64,000 nt of DNA from Hydractinia symbiolongicarpus. Lineage: Eukaryota > Cnidaria > Hydrozoa > Anthoathecata > Hydractiniidae. Made by a program: the position numbers and the translations under genes. Where the stretch lies: positions 5,952,001 through 6,016,000 of the forward strand of contig NC_079875.1 of the NCBI RefSeq assembly GCF_029227915.1, given 5' to 3'. The notes beneath the pieces were generated by a model that was not told the DNA's origin, searched no databases, and saw only the letters and a program-made list of their open reading frames with translations. Below, in pieces: positions 10,406 to 21,043 of the stretch. How positions within the stretch are numbered: position 1 is the stretch's first letter; the number at the start of each line of letters is the position of its first letter.

Positions 10406-11499
10406 ATCATAGAAATGATTTTCACGTAAAACATATACAGATCGAAACAAGAATTGCATGTTAAAAAACGTTCTGTTACAGACTGTAAACTAACAAAATG
10501 TCATGTCAACTTATGGGTATGAGTAGGATTTGTATATATGTTGCTTTTTATATGAGAATCTTCATAATTGGCTTATAGTTACTAAAACTTTCTTAAAGAT
10601 TTTACAGTATTAAAATATTTTTTAAACATAGTTGACAGGGACATGTAAGGGTAAATAATATGAGACATGTTAAATGTTTTGATGTTATTTTTCTAATTTC
10701 TAACTCTTTTCTGGCTTAATAAACTGCCTTTCTCTTGTGGGAATTTCATAGCATTAAAATTAATGCTTAATAGAAATTGGTGCAAAACTACACCAGTAAC
10801 CCTAATGCTAAACTGTATTAACTTCATGAAGAGGTGATTACTATATACTTTTTGTACACGTTTATTATATGTTGCGATCTTACACTGTAAGTCTAACTGG
10901 AAATCTTTCATTCTTTTATATGCTGGTTTTCTTTGTGCATTTGCAGGTTCTTAACACAGACTATAATTTTCCAAACAATATTTCTACGTTGCACTACTGT
11001 TGACTATCTATTCCTAAAATTGTCTTGTAATGTAATTTTTTGTTGTATTGTTAGTTATTAGACTTATTGCATGTTTTGAAATGAAGCAAATCCCCAACTT
11101 ATTACTTGTTCTCGTATTATGTGCGTAAAACGAAAAAAGATGCTAAGATACTTAATACCAGTATGTGATTCAAAGAAATTATGGAAACGCTAACCCTGTT
11201 TTAAATCGAATTTGCTAACCGGACGCATTTTCCATCCGCATGTTTTAACAAGGATAAAGTGGTAAAACTACGGGGGTTACTGTTATTTGTTTGGCTATAA
11301 AGAAACTTTCGTTTCTAATCTAGAAGGATTCTTAATAACTAAAAACCTTACTTTTGGGAAAATTTTAGTTCCTTTTACAGCAAAAACACAAAACGGCCGA
11401 TTTACCTCGTACAACACCACAACCCTTGACATTACTTTGCCAAAAAATCTATGAAATTTTGCCTAACCAAAAAAAATTCCTAGATCCGCCCCTGGACTA

Positions 11500-12339
11500 T
11501 AAAAAGTTCTTTGAAAAGGAATATTTAAATGTCACGGATACATCTTATTCAAAGTTGAGAAATATCCAGGCTAAAAGTATGTATCTTGTAAAAAAAGACG
11601 AATTGTTTAAATTTTATGCTGGGAAATACCCGGGCAAAAAGAATTTATCTCTTTTTTAATTCTCCCTATAAAAATAAGTACTGAGTTTACCTGAAGTTAA
11701 AACCTGGTTCGCGCCTGGAATGTGCATATGAAGAAGACCAGGTCTTTATCTGCATCTCCACCCCTTCCTTTTAAATCGCCCGCCCCCCTGTACCTATGCC
11801 TTTTTTTAAAAAGCCTGGGTGTAATACAATATTTCGTGTTTTTTTAACACGGAAATCATAAACAAAGAAACCAAATCGCTTGCGACAAGACAAGAAGACC
11901 AGACTTGAAGAAAAGAAAAGATACTGTGTTTGTATTATGCTGTCTATTCTGTTGCCTGTAAATTGTTGCTTTCTAAAGAGGTATGGCTCTTGCCTTGACC
12001 CACATTACTGAACTGTTTCTGTGTATATAGCTAGCTACCTAGCTTATAATCTCAAGCAAGTTTCCCAAAATCGTGATAATTGAATATTCGAAATTTGGCA
12101 TGTTTGCTGCTTTTTTAGGAGGCATACTCAGATAAATAAACATTTAGCATAGTAAGTAAACATTTATTTATATATTGTGTTAATATTGATAGAAAAATGC
12201 ACAATGTATTGACCTTCTTTAATGTTTACACATTTTTCGCAATAAAACCTTTTCGCTTTAATAAATGCGTGGCAGGCAGAAAAGTGCGGGCACTAGGTGA
12301 ATGAAGGTCCTTTTCAGTCTGTTTTATGCACAAAGGTAT
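11500..12339. other. Intergenic, no gene seen
   Basis: AT-rich sequence with no supported gene, RNA or repeat. A short open frame at 11426-11659 crosses the end of the hAT-like element and has no recognisable content. Confidence 0.3.
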
Positions 12340-12394
12340 CATTACAAATTTATATCAATATATGTCAATCAGAAGTTATCCATCTACACTTGAA

Positions 12395-12697
12395 GGGACC
12401 TTCGAAAATTCTTTTCGAGCCCCATTAGCGGGATATCACCGCTAAGATTCGGACCCCCTCCCTCCCTCTTTTAGCGAATTTCCGTCCGTGATACACACAT
12501 TTGGATAAATCTTGGAAGGCTCAGAAGCATGTTTTGTAGATAAAAGTTATCTGAATTGATGACAAGAGGAATTAAGCTTGCGAAGGACGAAGAATTTTCA
12601 GGCCACGAACAAATTTTTTTTTTCAAACTTCAGACCCCCTCTCCCCTTAGCGGCGATATCCCGCTAACAGGGCCTAACACATTTTTTCGGGAGTTCC
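12395..12697. mobile_element. Foldback MITE in the LINE 3' UTR
   Basis: Inverted 21-bp blocks at 12425-12445 and 12647-12667 (core TTAGCGGGATATC) match at 20 of 21 positions. Looser inverted similarity extends outward to GGGACC at 12395 and GGAACTC (inverted) near 12697. The second LINE copy at 63.9 kb is continuous across this site, which supports insertion. No clear target duplication was seen. Confidence 0.6.
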
Positions 12698-13197
12698 TAA
12701 TAGTCTAGTTTAAAGCCTTAACAATGTTTCCATCCAAAAACAAAACAGGCTAAAAAAGGCCTTTCCACCTTGTTGTTGTACCTTATTGTAGGCTTTCGAA
12801 GAAAGTCTTCAGGATTAGCAGTTGTGTGCCAGTCCTCCATTGGATTGAACATCCACTTTACACCAATGTGTGCATATGTGTAATCGAATTTGAATCAGCC
12901 CGTCTTAACGTGATTACTAGTTGTGGTTCATCTGGTATCTGGAATAGATATTTATCAAGGCTGTTTTTAAAGAGGTCCAGTGTGCAACCAGACAAATTAC
13001 GGATAGATTTGGGGAGAATATTAAAGAGCTTTGTACCAAGGATTGGTAAACTGAACTCTGCCACCCTACTGTATGGACCACACGGAAGTGAGTATGAAGA
13101 TAGCTTTGGATTTTCAGATTGACATTTGGTACCAACTGTTCCATGGTTTTCCAAATATAAATTATTTGATACCTTTCCCTTCTATGCTCCAATCAAT

Positions 13198-13449
13198 ACA
13201 ATTTCAGTTTCAATTTCAACCATTCTCTGTTGAGAATGAAATACGGATGTGCTATGATAAATATTCACCTATATGTATACACCATCCGGATAAACTATCT
13301 GAGTTTATCACTAACATATTGCCGCACGTAGTGTGGTGGGTTTGTCTGCGGCTCCCAGTTCTGGGGACCGCAGATCGAATCCCGCTCACTGCTTGGCAGT
13401 ATGTTAGTGATGAACAAAGTAGTTCTTCTTCAATATGACAATTTCAGTT
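13198..13449. mobile_element. Hairpin-bearing short insertion within the LINE, with 12-bp target duplications
   Basis: ACAATTTCAGTT occurs at 13198-13209 and again at 13438-13449. Removing the segment between them rejoins the LINE reading frame (ALKELKLY...RRERYQIIYIW). The insertion is thus about 240 bp including one duplication. Its right half, 13307-13411, is a long near-perfect hairpin. A tRNA B-box-like GATCGAATCCC lies in the hairpin, so a SINE origin is possible, but the hairpin is the stronger signal. Confidence 0.7.
13307..13411. repeat. Approximately 105-nt foldback hairpin
   Basis: The outer arms ATCACTAACATATTGCC (13307-13323) and GGCAGTATGTTAGTGAT (13395-13411) pair at 16 of 17 positions. 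Pairing continues inward through TCTGCGG/CCGCAGA to a tiny loop near 13359. The whole segment is one imperfect stem. Confidence 0.7.
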
Positions 13450-14097
13450 CCTTTAATGCTTCCCAGTAGTTATAATTGGTCAAGTTTAGGATTTTTCGTA
13501 TATAGGACCATAGCAATGCCTCTATCATCTCTATCATCTGTATCTCTCCAACTTTATGTGGACTCCATAGGAATGAACAGTACTCTAATAGAGGAAGAAC
13601 CAGAGATTTCCTCATGGTCATAAGGTGGTCCTTCATTCTGGTGTAAAAAGTTCTTAAAATCCAAGACATCATGTTTTTACTGTCATTTACTACTTTCAAT
13701 ATGTGGGAATGAAAGGAGCAGTTGGTGGATAATGTAACACCAACATCTTTTAGTCCTTCACGCTCTGTGATGATGGATCCAGAGGGGGAAAGATACAATG
13801 TGCAATTTGTCGTTCGTGCCATAACGCATGACCTCAAACTTTAGACCATTAAATTTCATGTTTGCATCTTCTGCCCATTCATAAATTTTTTGAAGGTCAC
13901 TTTGCAACTTGCCCATGTTCCTGAGAGAGTTGATGCTCTTGACAACCCTTGTATCATCAGCAAATGACTGATCAATACTGTCACTCACATTTCAGTCTAT
14001 ATCTCCAAGGAGGATGATGAAGATAAGTGGTCCAAGCACACTCCCATTGGGTTCGCCTCCCGCATCATTTTGCCTACCACGTAAATGTTAGAGCAAC

Positions 14098-14155
14098 AAG
14101 GACTTACTGCCAAAAATGTAAACATTCAAAAAGGTCTATAGCTATTTAGCTATGC
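14098..14155. repeat. Fragment shared with the 63.6-kb Penelope-like arm
   Basis: GGACTTACTGCCAAAAATGT followed by a run to GGTCTATAGCTATTTAGC resembles 63648-63693 (ACTTACTGCGAAAAATGTAA ... GGTCTAGCTAGC). It abuts the truncated 5' end of the LINE. Confidence 0.45.
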
Positions 14156-14929
14156 TAGAGTAAAAAAAAAAGTAACATTTTCTTGTTAGCTGCTAATATT
14201 TTTTTGCAGTGCCTGCTCCTTTTTGTTGTTCAGTCAGGAAAAACCTAAATGCAGTGTTTAAAATGTCTATCACTATGCCATGCAATAATCCTTTCAAAAC
14301 TGTTGTTTAAATACAATCATGTTATCTCCTAAGACTTTACACACAGTTTTTTGATTTCAAAGTGGATATAATTTTATACAGCATACAATGGCAAACTACT
14401 AAGGCCCCAAGTCTTTTGCCATTTTCAAAGTTGGAGCATAAGTTGTATAAGCATTTATTCCACCTGCAGTAACTTTGTTGGGAGTATAATAGGGTTATTT
14501 GTCCCTCTGATAGTAACTACTAACAGTATATATATATATATATATATATAGAAGTACTTTTTACCGTAAGTTTCTACTGGCAAGATAAATAGGAATTAAC
14601 TACTGGCAAAATAAATCAAGCATTTTATTGGTAAAATCAAAATATTATTTCTGGAAAACAAAAACAAAAACAATTAATGTTATATATATTGCCTGTTTCA
14701 TGCTCTGCCACACAAAATTTATTAACTAAATATTATTTTTTGCTTTCTTGAAATGTGAGACGTTTTTAGCAATATCTGGTAACATGAAGTGGTCCTTGGG
14801 ATACACTTTTGCAGATTATTTCTGAGTAAACCAAAGTGGCATGCTAAAGAAATCATTGCACTTAGATAAATTTTAACTTTTGTCATTGAATTGGAACACT
14901 TGGACTTGGTATAATATGGCAGGAGTCTT
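14156..14929. other. Intergenic with a (TA)n microsatellite
   Basis: No gene seen. A TA dinucleotide run lies at about 14527-14550. Confidence 0.35.
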
Positions 14930-14934
14930 ATAAA

Positions 14935-15010
14935 AGTGTGCACCAGGAATCAAACCTGGATCTCTTACAGAATTTCTCCACAAGAATCTTACCATTACAC
15001 CACAGAATTT
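14935..15010 (-). tRNA. tRNA-like sequence with A and B boxes, probably SINE or pseudogene
   Basis: On the minus strand TGGTGTAATGG fits the internal A-box and GGTTTGATTCC the B-box, and the T-arm CCAGG/CCTGG pairs. The acceptor ends do not pair and the distance between the boxes includes an insertion, so a working tRNA is unlikely. Confidence 0.35.
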
Positions 15011-16638
15011 TTAACTAAAAAAACATAAGAAATGAATACAAGGGAAGTTTTTTTAACTATGGATTTTATAAAAAACTAACAACCAGAGATAAATTGACAC
15101 ACACACTTATTATCCCAGGCAAATTTAACATGATACTTTTAAACCAATTACGGAGCCTTATTTTTCAGAGTAGCCATTATGGTTTGAAGGAAAACATGCT
15201 GTTCACACAGTCACCTCTTCAAAATAGAGGCTGAATTTTTTACAGAATCTTTATTTTCTAACTTCAAACATGAAATACTGTGTAGTTTAAGGAGTTTTTG
15301 CTAGTTTAGCTTTAGTTTAATTTAGATACTTGTAGTTCTTGTTTAATCGAAGCTTCTTCTGTGAGAGTTTGACTGTGAAATGTCCGTATTTTCCCTCAAC
15401 CGAAAGTTGTACCATGCGACATTCCGACCGGGAGAATGTTATACCCAGTAATTTATACTATAAAGAAATAAACAACAGCATAATGATCTGCCTTAAACTG
15501 TTAATAGTGGTTTATATATGATTGATATATTTGTTTATATACCCTGTCAATTGTTTCCAGGTACCACAAATACTGTTTTTGAGTGTTTAAAGCTCACAAC
15601 TGTAGGTCCAGGCATGAGTTAAACCATCTACCGACTGACCCACCATTGCTTGCAACCTTTCTCCTTTGGCTCAATTGTTCATGAGTAAAATAAAGATAGA
15701 ATAAAATATCATATTTGTTTTTCAAACAGATTTTTGGGAATTTAAGAAACATCCAAATGTAAAGACAAAAGGCTAAATTACAAAATTGTGTTCTTACTGT
15801 TGAGAATAAAATAAGAACAAATCAGGATAAAAAAGTCTTGAAAAACAGTCAGCTATAGGTCAGATATTACTGGTTCTTATAGAAAAAATGTTATTGTGCA
15901 GTAGGCTAAAAAGTAATACTAAAATTAGAATGCGAATATTGTTTTGTGAGAAGCATACAAAACTGTGTGTATGCCACCTACCCAAATTCTCACAAAATGG
16001 TCTGCTTAATGGTAGTAGTAAAGCACCATATTTTATCTTGCAACCACCCTAGGGGAAACTTACTAAGTCAGAAAAACACAGTCACAGTTTTTGGTGTTTG
16101 TTTACTTTCATCTTAGGTTTGTATCTGTCATTAGAAATGCTTTAAAGTTTGCTTTCAAACATAGATGACATACAATCTGTATGAAAAATATTGTTGCTTT
16201 TATGAAGCACTGATTATAGTTAAAAATTAGTTTAGGTCGTATATCAGGGTTGATTCAGTTTAGAATATGGTAAAACTAAAGAATGGTATTTTCATCTTTT
16301 TTTTTAAATGTTGTGTGAAGAAAGGTACTGAAGCTTTACTCTTTACTCATTTGGTGCAAAATTTTTTGTAATGCCCCCCTTAAATCTTATGGTGAGCTAT
16401 TAAGCGAAAGGTTTTTTCCTTATTATGTTATATTTCCTCTGAGTTGCAAACAGCCCTCACATTAACCATTTGTGGAATTATTAAACTCTTGTTGTGTTTT
16501 ACACAAGATTGCATAATGATAATTAAAATAAAAAATCAATAACAAGCTAAAGTTTTGATTCTGTACATTTAATCAGATGTTTTTAAGCGATAAATTATAT
16601 TATCCCAACATTTTTATATCCGTCTGTTAATGGCATTG
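15011..16638. other. Intergenic, no gene seen
   Basis: About 1.6 kb of AT-rich sequence. Short open frames here carry no recognisable motifs. It includes the 3' flank of the GPCR gene. Confidence 0.3.
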
Positions 16639-17550
16639 TTACCTTTGTCGGTTTACATTTAAATGAAATATTCTGTCATTATTTTGATTGATGTTGTTCT
16701 TCTTTCTACATGGTATAAGATGCAGGAATCTCTTTCTATTGGATGGATGTAAAAAAATGTAAACAGCCGCATCAGTGATAAATCCTAAGGAATGAGTTAT
16801 TAATATTAAAGGAAACCAATCGCTAGCATATTTATCAAAATTATACACATAAAACAATGCGATGACAGTAGCTTCTGGAATAATTATAAAAATAATGAAT
16901 GTGAAGACCATCAGGAATGGAATACAGTGTCGCCGATTTCTTTGATTACAATTAATCTGATTACTGTTTCCATTATTGTTTTCACTGTTTTTGCTTCGCC
17001 CCACATATTTGTTAATTTTTAGCAGCTTAATATATATATAAATATATGTTATGGAGAATATTATTATTGTTAATATCATAAAAATTGGAGCCAATAGTTG
17101 ATGTAGAAACTTTAAGGAATTGTAATTTAACACCTTCTGTACGACAACTGCTGTGATATAGGCGGCTCCTCCAAAAAACCAAGTGGTCTTAATTGCTCTG
17201 CTTGTATTCTTTTTAGTTAAGTAAAGATTATATTTTATGTTTAGAAATATGGCTAGAAACCGATCAATTGTTAACAAGTTGAGTATGCAAATCCACACCA
17301 AGCAGTTAAAATAATATTGAAACGTTGTCAACTCATTGTATATTTGTGGGTATTTCATCACATTCAGCATAACTGTCTGAAATATCTGGATAGCAATTTC
17401 AGCAGCACTTATGTTTATGAGATATAGTTTTTGATTCGATGGCAGTGTATTTGGTTTCGTCAGTAAGTATATCCCTAATGCATGTAAGAATATACCAACA
17501 AATCCAAGTATTGAGCTGCACGACGACAATATTATTTGAAGATACGTCAT
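16639..17550 (-). CDS. Class A (rhodopsin-like) GPCR, single exon, orphan
   Basis: An uninterrupted frame of 303 aa with seven hydrophobic segments; the first starts almost at the N-terminus (residues about 7-30). TM3 ends in LTIDRFLAI, with DRF (96-98) in place of the usual DRY. Intracellular loop 3 is short and Asn/Ser-rich (about 180-205). TM7 reads ITDAAVYIFLHPSNRKRF, so the NPxxY motif is replaced by DAAVY, followed by a basic helix-8-like segment. The usual extracellular-loop-2 cysteine is not apparent. Intronless, divergent GPCRs are typical of cnidarian lineage-specific expansions. The ligand cannot be inferred. The start is the first ATG, preceded by AT-rich sequence. Confidence 0.85.
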   Translation of the reverse strand: MTYLQIILSSCSSILGFVGIFLHALGIYLLTKPNTLPSNQKLYLINISAAEIAIQIFQTVMLNVMKYPQIYNELTTFQYYFNCLVWICILNLLTIDRFLAIFLNIKYNLYLTKKNTSRAIKTTWFFGGAAYITAVVVQKVLNYNSLKFLHQLLAPIFMILTIIIFSITYIYIYIKLLKINKYVGRSKNSENNNGNSNQINCNQRNRRHCIPFLMVFTFIIFIIIPEATVIALFYVYNFDKYASDWFPLILITHSLGFITDAAVYIFLHPSNRKRFLHLIPCRKKNNINQNNDRIFHLNVNRQR

Positions 17551-18465
17551 ATTGATGTATAATTATTGGTTATATGCAAAATTTAATATCTTTCTTTGTG
17601 CCTTACAACAGCCTTGTAATAATGTCATTCATTTTGTTCTGTATTCTTGTAAAACACAACTCTATAGTTATAGCGGTATATATGTAAGATGAAGACATTT
17701 TAGTTACCAATAGTTTATCAGTGGTACCTATTTTGTTATTACCTCTTCAAGTTGGAAAAACATTGTTATTTATCGAGGTCAAGTTGTGGTTATTTACTTT
17801 CATTTTAGGAGCTCTATATAAATACTTTATTGATCAACCAACTTAGATGAATTATTTTGTGAATAAGATGGTTACAACTGATAAACTCCCTAATAGGCAA
17901 TACGTTTGAGATAATGAACCTTAAAAACTTGTTTCAAGATCTTTATCTTTGTGTGGGTTGCAGGATGTTTCAAGATTGATCTTACTTTTAGATGGCAACA
18001 GCAAACACTTTTTACATATTACTGACAAAAAAACATTTATCAGGCTCTGTGTAATGACTGTGTACTTTTGTTGATATCACACTGGCAATGTTTTGATCCT
18101 GTACATGTATTGCACAATTTGATCAGGTGCATATTTAAAATAACTTTTATTTACTTTGAAGCTTCTTTTAATGTACATTTTTTTTATAACTAACCAAGTT
18201 ACTAAGGGGTACAACTGCCTTATACATCTGGTTAATCTATAAAAAGAATTTGACAGGAAACCCGAAAAATGTTTTTCAATCTGTTCTTTTCTTGCCCAAT
18301 GAATAATAATAAAGTGAAAAAAATATATATATATATTATAAATTTAACAATTCTTCTTAGCGAATATGAGGCTGAAATCAAAATTTCGCCTTCAGCAATT
18401 TAAAGATAAAATGAAAAATTGTTTGGCTTAATAAAAAAGTGTAGGCTAGGAAAATAAGAAAATAG
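17551..18465. other. Upstream region of the GPCR gene, no gene seen
   Basis: AT-rich sequence that should hold the GPCR promoter on the minus strand. No supported coding or RNA feature; a short AT run lies near 18321. Confidence 0.3.
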
Positions 18466-18677
18466 CACATTTTATTTTATTATGCTTGACATGTGGTACC
18501 AAGTCCTCAAATTGATTGTTTCCCTTGAAAAGAGTACATTTATTTTATTATGGTTGGTACCGATTTTTCTAAATCTTCAAATTGATTGTTTACCTGGAAA
18601 AGAGTACATTTATTTTATTATGCTTGACATATGGTACCGATTTTTCTTAGTCTTCGAATTGATTGTTTACCGGGTAT
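18466..18677. repeat. About 70-bp tandem repeat, three copies
   Basis: Units start near 18466, 18535 and 18605, each running from ACATTTATTTTATTATG through GGTACC to AATTGATTGTTTACC. Spacings are 69 and 70 bp with moderate divergence. Confidence 0.8.
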
Positions 18678-19051
18678 AGTTGGGGACAGTCCTGTTATCG
18701 GATAAATTATTTCCACAAACGTTATTGTTTGGATCTAAAAGATTAGATCTTTCTCTACTATCCAGCTTACAGCAAAGCATATTCAGTGATTTCACGCTTT
18801 TGAGTTCTTTTTTTTTACTTTGGGTGTGTGTCCAGTAAAGAATGTACAGCTTAGACGATGCAAACTGATATTTAAAAAATGGTACTAAGTAAGGATAAAT
18901 TGTCCACTGGTATTTGTACTGCAAGTTATTATAGACTTTCTAAGAGAACTCACATTTTGATATTTTTTTCATTCTAGGTGTTTTAGACAGGATATAACAT
19001 GCACACTGTTTTTATTTTTATAGACCTAAAAATAAATAAATAAATTTAACA

Positions 19052-21043
19052 ATGCCACCAAAGAAAGGAAAAACTCGCAAAAGAGGTATAATTTGTTCTC
19101 ATTATTGTTGTTGTTGTTGTTGTTTTTATTGATGTTCCTGATAATTTTTTTATTGAAAGCAAAGTTTGTTTCTATTAGGAAATTTTGATGAAAACGAAAA
19201 ACTAAAGGAGGGAGGAGTCGATTTACTCTCCCCCTCTGAGGTTGTTAAAATGCGCAAGAAATCAAGAACTATCGCGCAAGATCCATCACCAGAAGCACCA
19301 AGGGAGAGGGAAGGTAAATCTAGCAGAAACAAGCAGCGTGCAGCAGAAAAACCGGGTAATCGAGACAAAAGTAAAGAGCATGACAAAAAGAAGGATAGTA
19401 ATGGGAGAAACAAACGAGACAAAACCAACAAAGGAGATACAAACAAGAAATATAAAAACGTGAAGGAAAAGAAACGAAATGTCAAAAAGGTTGAAATTTT
19501 GTTTCCGAACTTTTCGTTATTAATTTTTCATTTTCACTCCTTGTGAGTAATTATCGTTGTATCAAATAATTGTCATTTACAGATAGGTAGTTTTTCGGTG
19601 CCTATCTTCACAATACATATCCAAAATATAAATTTGGGATAGAAAAGTCAGGCGAAATTTCGTCAACTCCCTTTGAGTAACTTTGCAAGCCTGTAAAAAA
19701 ACGTAGATATAACTAGGTTTTAACAACAGAATCGTTTTAGGAGAGGCTTTGTCCCACTATCAACCCTGTGTTCTGTATGACATTAGCAACACTCTGTTGG
19801 TTCTGAAGAATGAGGGAAAATAATGGGGTAAAATGTTTTGTAGCAAAAATCAGCGCTAGTAAGGTCAAACAAAATCAGTGAGAGAAATATACTTTATTGC
19901 GCTCAAAAGACAAGAGACGAATGTATTGACTACAGAGATAACCAACAGTTTGTGGAGAATGAGGAGAGAACCAGCAACCAACCAGTGACAGAACGAGCAG
20001 TCTACAATCATTAGCAAAATATAATGTAATAGGACGATTAATGTTTCAGGTTTTTTATTGCAGTCGCACATTTCATTCTTGTCAAAATTCACTTGTCAAT
20101 GTTGACATTGGGCTTAGAATCCACACTGTTAAAACTTCCTGATTGTTGCTGATGTAAGCACGACCTTTTTCCCCAAATTTTTTGACCCGCGTGGGCCCCG
20201 ACGTGGATTTTTTTTGTTGTGCTAACGTGCTAGAAAATATCACCAGCAAATTTTAAACGCTTTCTGCCTAGCCTACATGTGCGCAAAAGTAGCAGCTTTG
20301 CGCCTGCTGGCTGCAGAGAGTTGACCGTTTTGACTCTGTTTTTCTTTTGTCCACAATAGCAGTAAACATAGAGGGTCAAGACCTACCATATCGTGCTGAA
20401 AATTTGTTAGAGGGTTAGGGATTGATAAGCAAGAAACCTACAAAATATCTCATACAAAAACTGCAAAGTCTTTTTTATAAAAATATAAAGTTAAAATCTT
20501 GTAAAGTTTGTATACTTCGCAACTTTGTTGCAACTTCAAGGCTGATATGGAAATGATGGCCTTTGCCACTGTACTTTTATTACCTCGATAAATAAAATCT
20601 TAATTGATGCTGTAGCTCTATATCAGAAATTACATCAGTCTAATTGATTTAGAATCTAGAATAATGTGACGGTATATTATAATACCGTTTTTACTACTTT
20701 TTAACACTGAATGATATAGCAATATCATTCACAGTGTGACCACAGCCTTGAAATTAAAACCTGTTTTATTTTCTAGAAAACGAAATCTGAAGATAGCGAC
20801 TCTGAACATATCCCGATTTTGTATCCATGCGGCATATGCACCAAAGAAGTTAGTGACGCGGACGATGCGATTTTATGCGAAGCCGGGTGTGAATTTTGGT
20901 ATCATCGCATGTGTACTGGGATGACTGACATCGCATACCAACTTTTAACAAACGAAGAAAACGCAGAATGGGTATGTGATAAATGTATCGCAACCAAGTC
21001 TGTACCTTTGGTGAAAATTAAAAGTTTTGGAGGCATTTCGTAG
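19052..21043 (+). CDS. pygo: Pygopus homologue (PHD finger, Wnt/beta-catenin pathway), 3 exons
   Basis: Exons 19052-19085, 19179-19489 and 20777-21043 join in phase (1, then 0) to give 203 aa. Exon 1 begins MPPKKGKTRKRG; exon 2 is highly basic (residues about 12-115: LLSPSEVVKMRKKSR, then Lys/Arg/Asp-rich). Exon 3 carries a C4HC3 PHD finger beginning YPCGICTKEVSDADDAILCE, with FWYHRMCTGMT and WVCDKC, the Pygopus-specific form that binds methylated histone H3 and BCL9/Legless. In other animals Pygopus is a nuclear co-activator of TCF/beta-catenin targets. The protein is short compared with vertebrate Pygo (about 400 aa). I see no NPF motif and no proline-rich middle. An alternative 5' exon is possible. 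Confidence 0.85.
19097..19123. repeat. TTG microsatellite in pygo intron 1
   Basis: A short run of TTG repeats just downstream of the exon 1 donor. Confidence 0.6.

Larger units (their letters stand above)
8197..11499. mobile_element. hAT-like DNA transposon, non-autonomous (with target duplications)
   Basis: CAGGGGCGGATCTAGG at 8202-8217 is repeated exactly in inverted orientation at 11479-11494. A directly repeated GACTA flanks both ends (8197-8201 and 11495-11499). The terminal sequence CAGGGGCGGATC is of the CAGNG type usual for hAT elements, and 5-bp duplications are known for one hAT subgroup (hAT5). A subterminal GGTTAGGC is also shared. The 3.3-kb interior shows no transposase reading frame, only two tandem-repeat blocks, so the copy should depend on a transposase elsewhere. 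Confidence 0.75.
12340..14062 (-). mobile_element. Decayed LINE (non-LTR retrotransposon), 5'-truncated
   Basis: On the minus strand, reverse-transcriptase blocks occur in order: GSVLGPLIFIILLGDID near 14040-13990, an in-frame stop, then SFADDTRVV (the xADD active-site motif) near 13965, then LQSDLQKIYEWA and MKFNGLKFEVMRYG. Downstream come MRKSLVLPLLEYCSFLWSP and, past an insertion, a conserved C-terminal tail (FSLPILGTKLFNILPKSIRN; end near 12857). About 500 bp of 3' UTR follows. Stops and frame breaks mark it as dead. Jockey/CR1/L2-type is likely; the clade is not fixed. Two other elements are nested inside it. Confidence 0.75.

Noticed and set aside
11426-11659. 77-codon open frame across the right end of the hAT-like element
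   Set aside because: It spans the element border and contains no recognisable motif; chance frame.
13324-13394. tRNA gene candidate with GATCGAATCCC B-box
   Set aside because: The sequence folds as one long hairpin with its flanks; no cloverleaf is needed to explain it.
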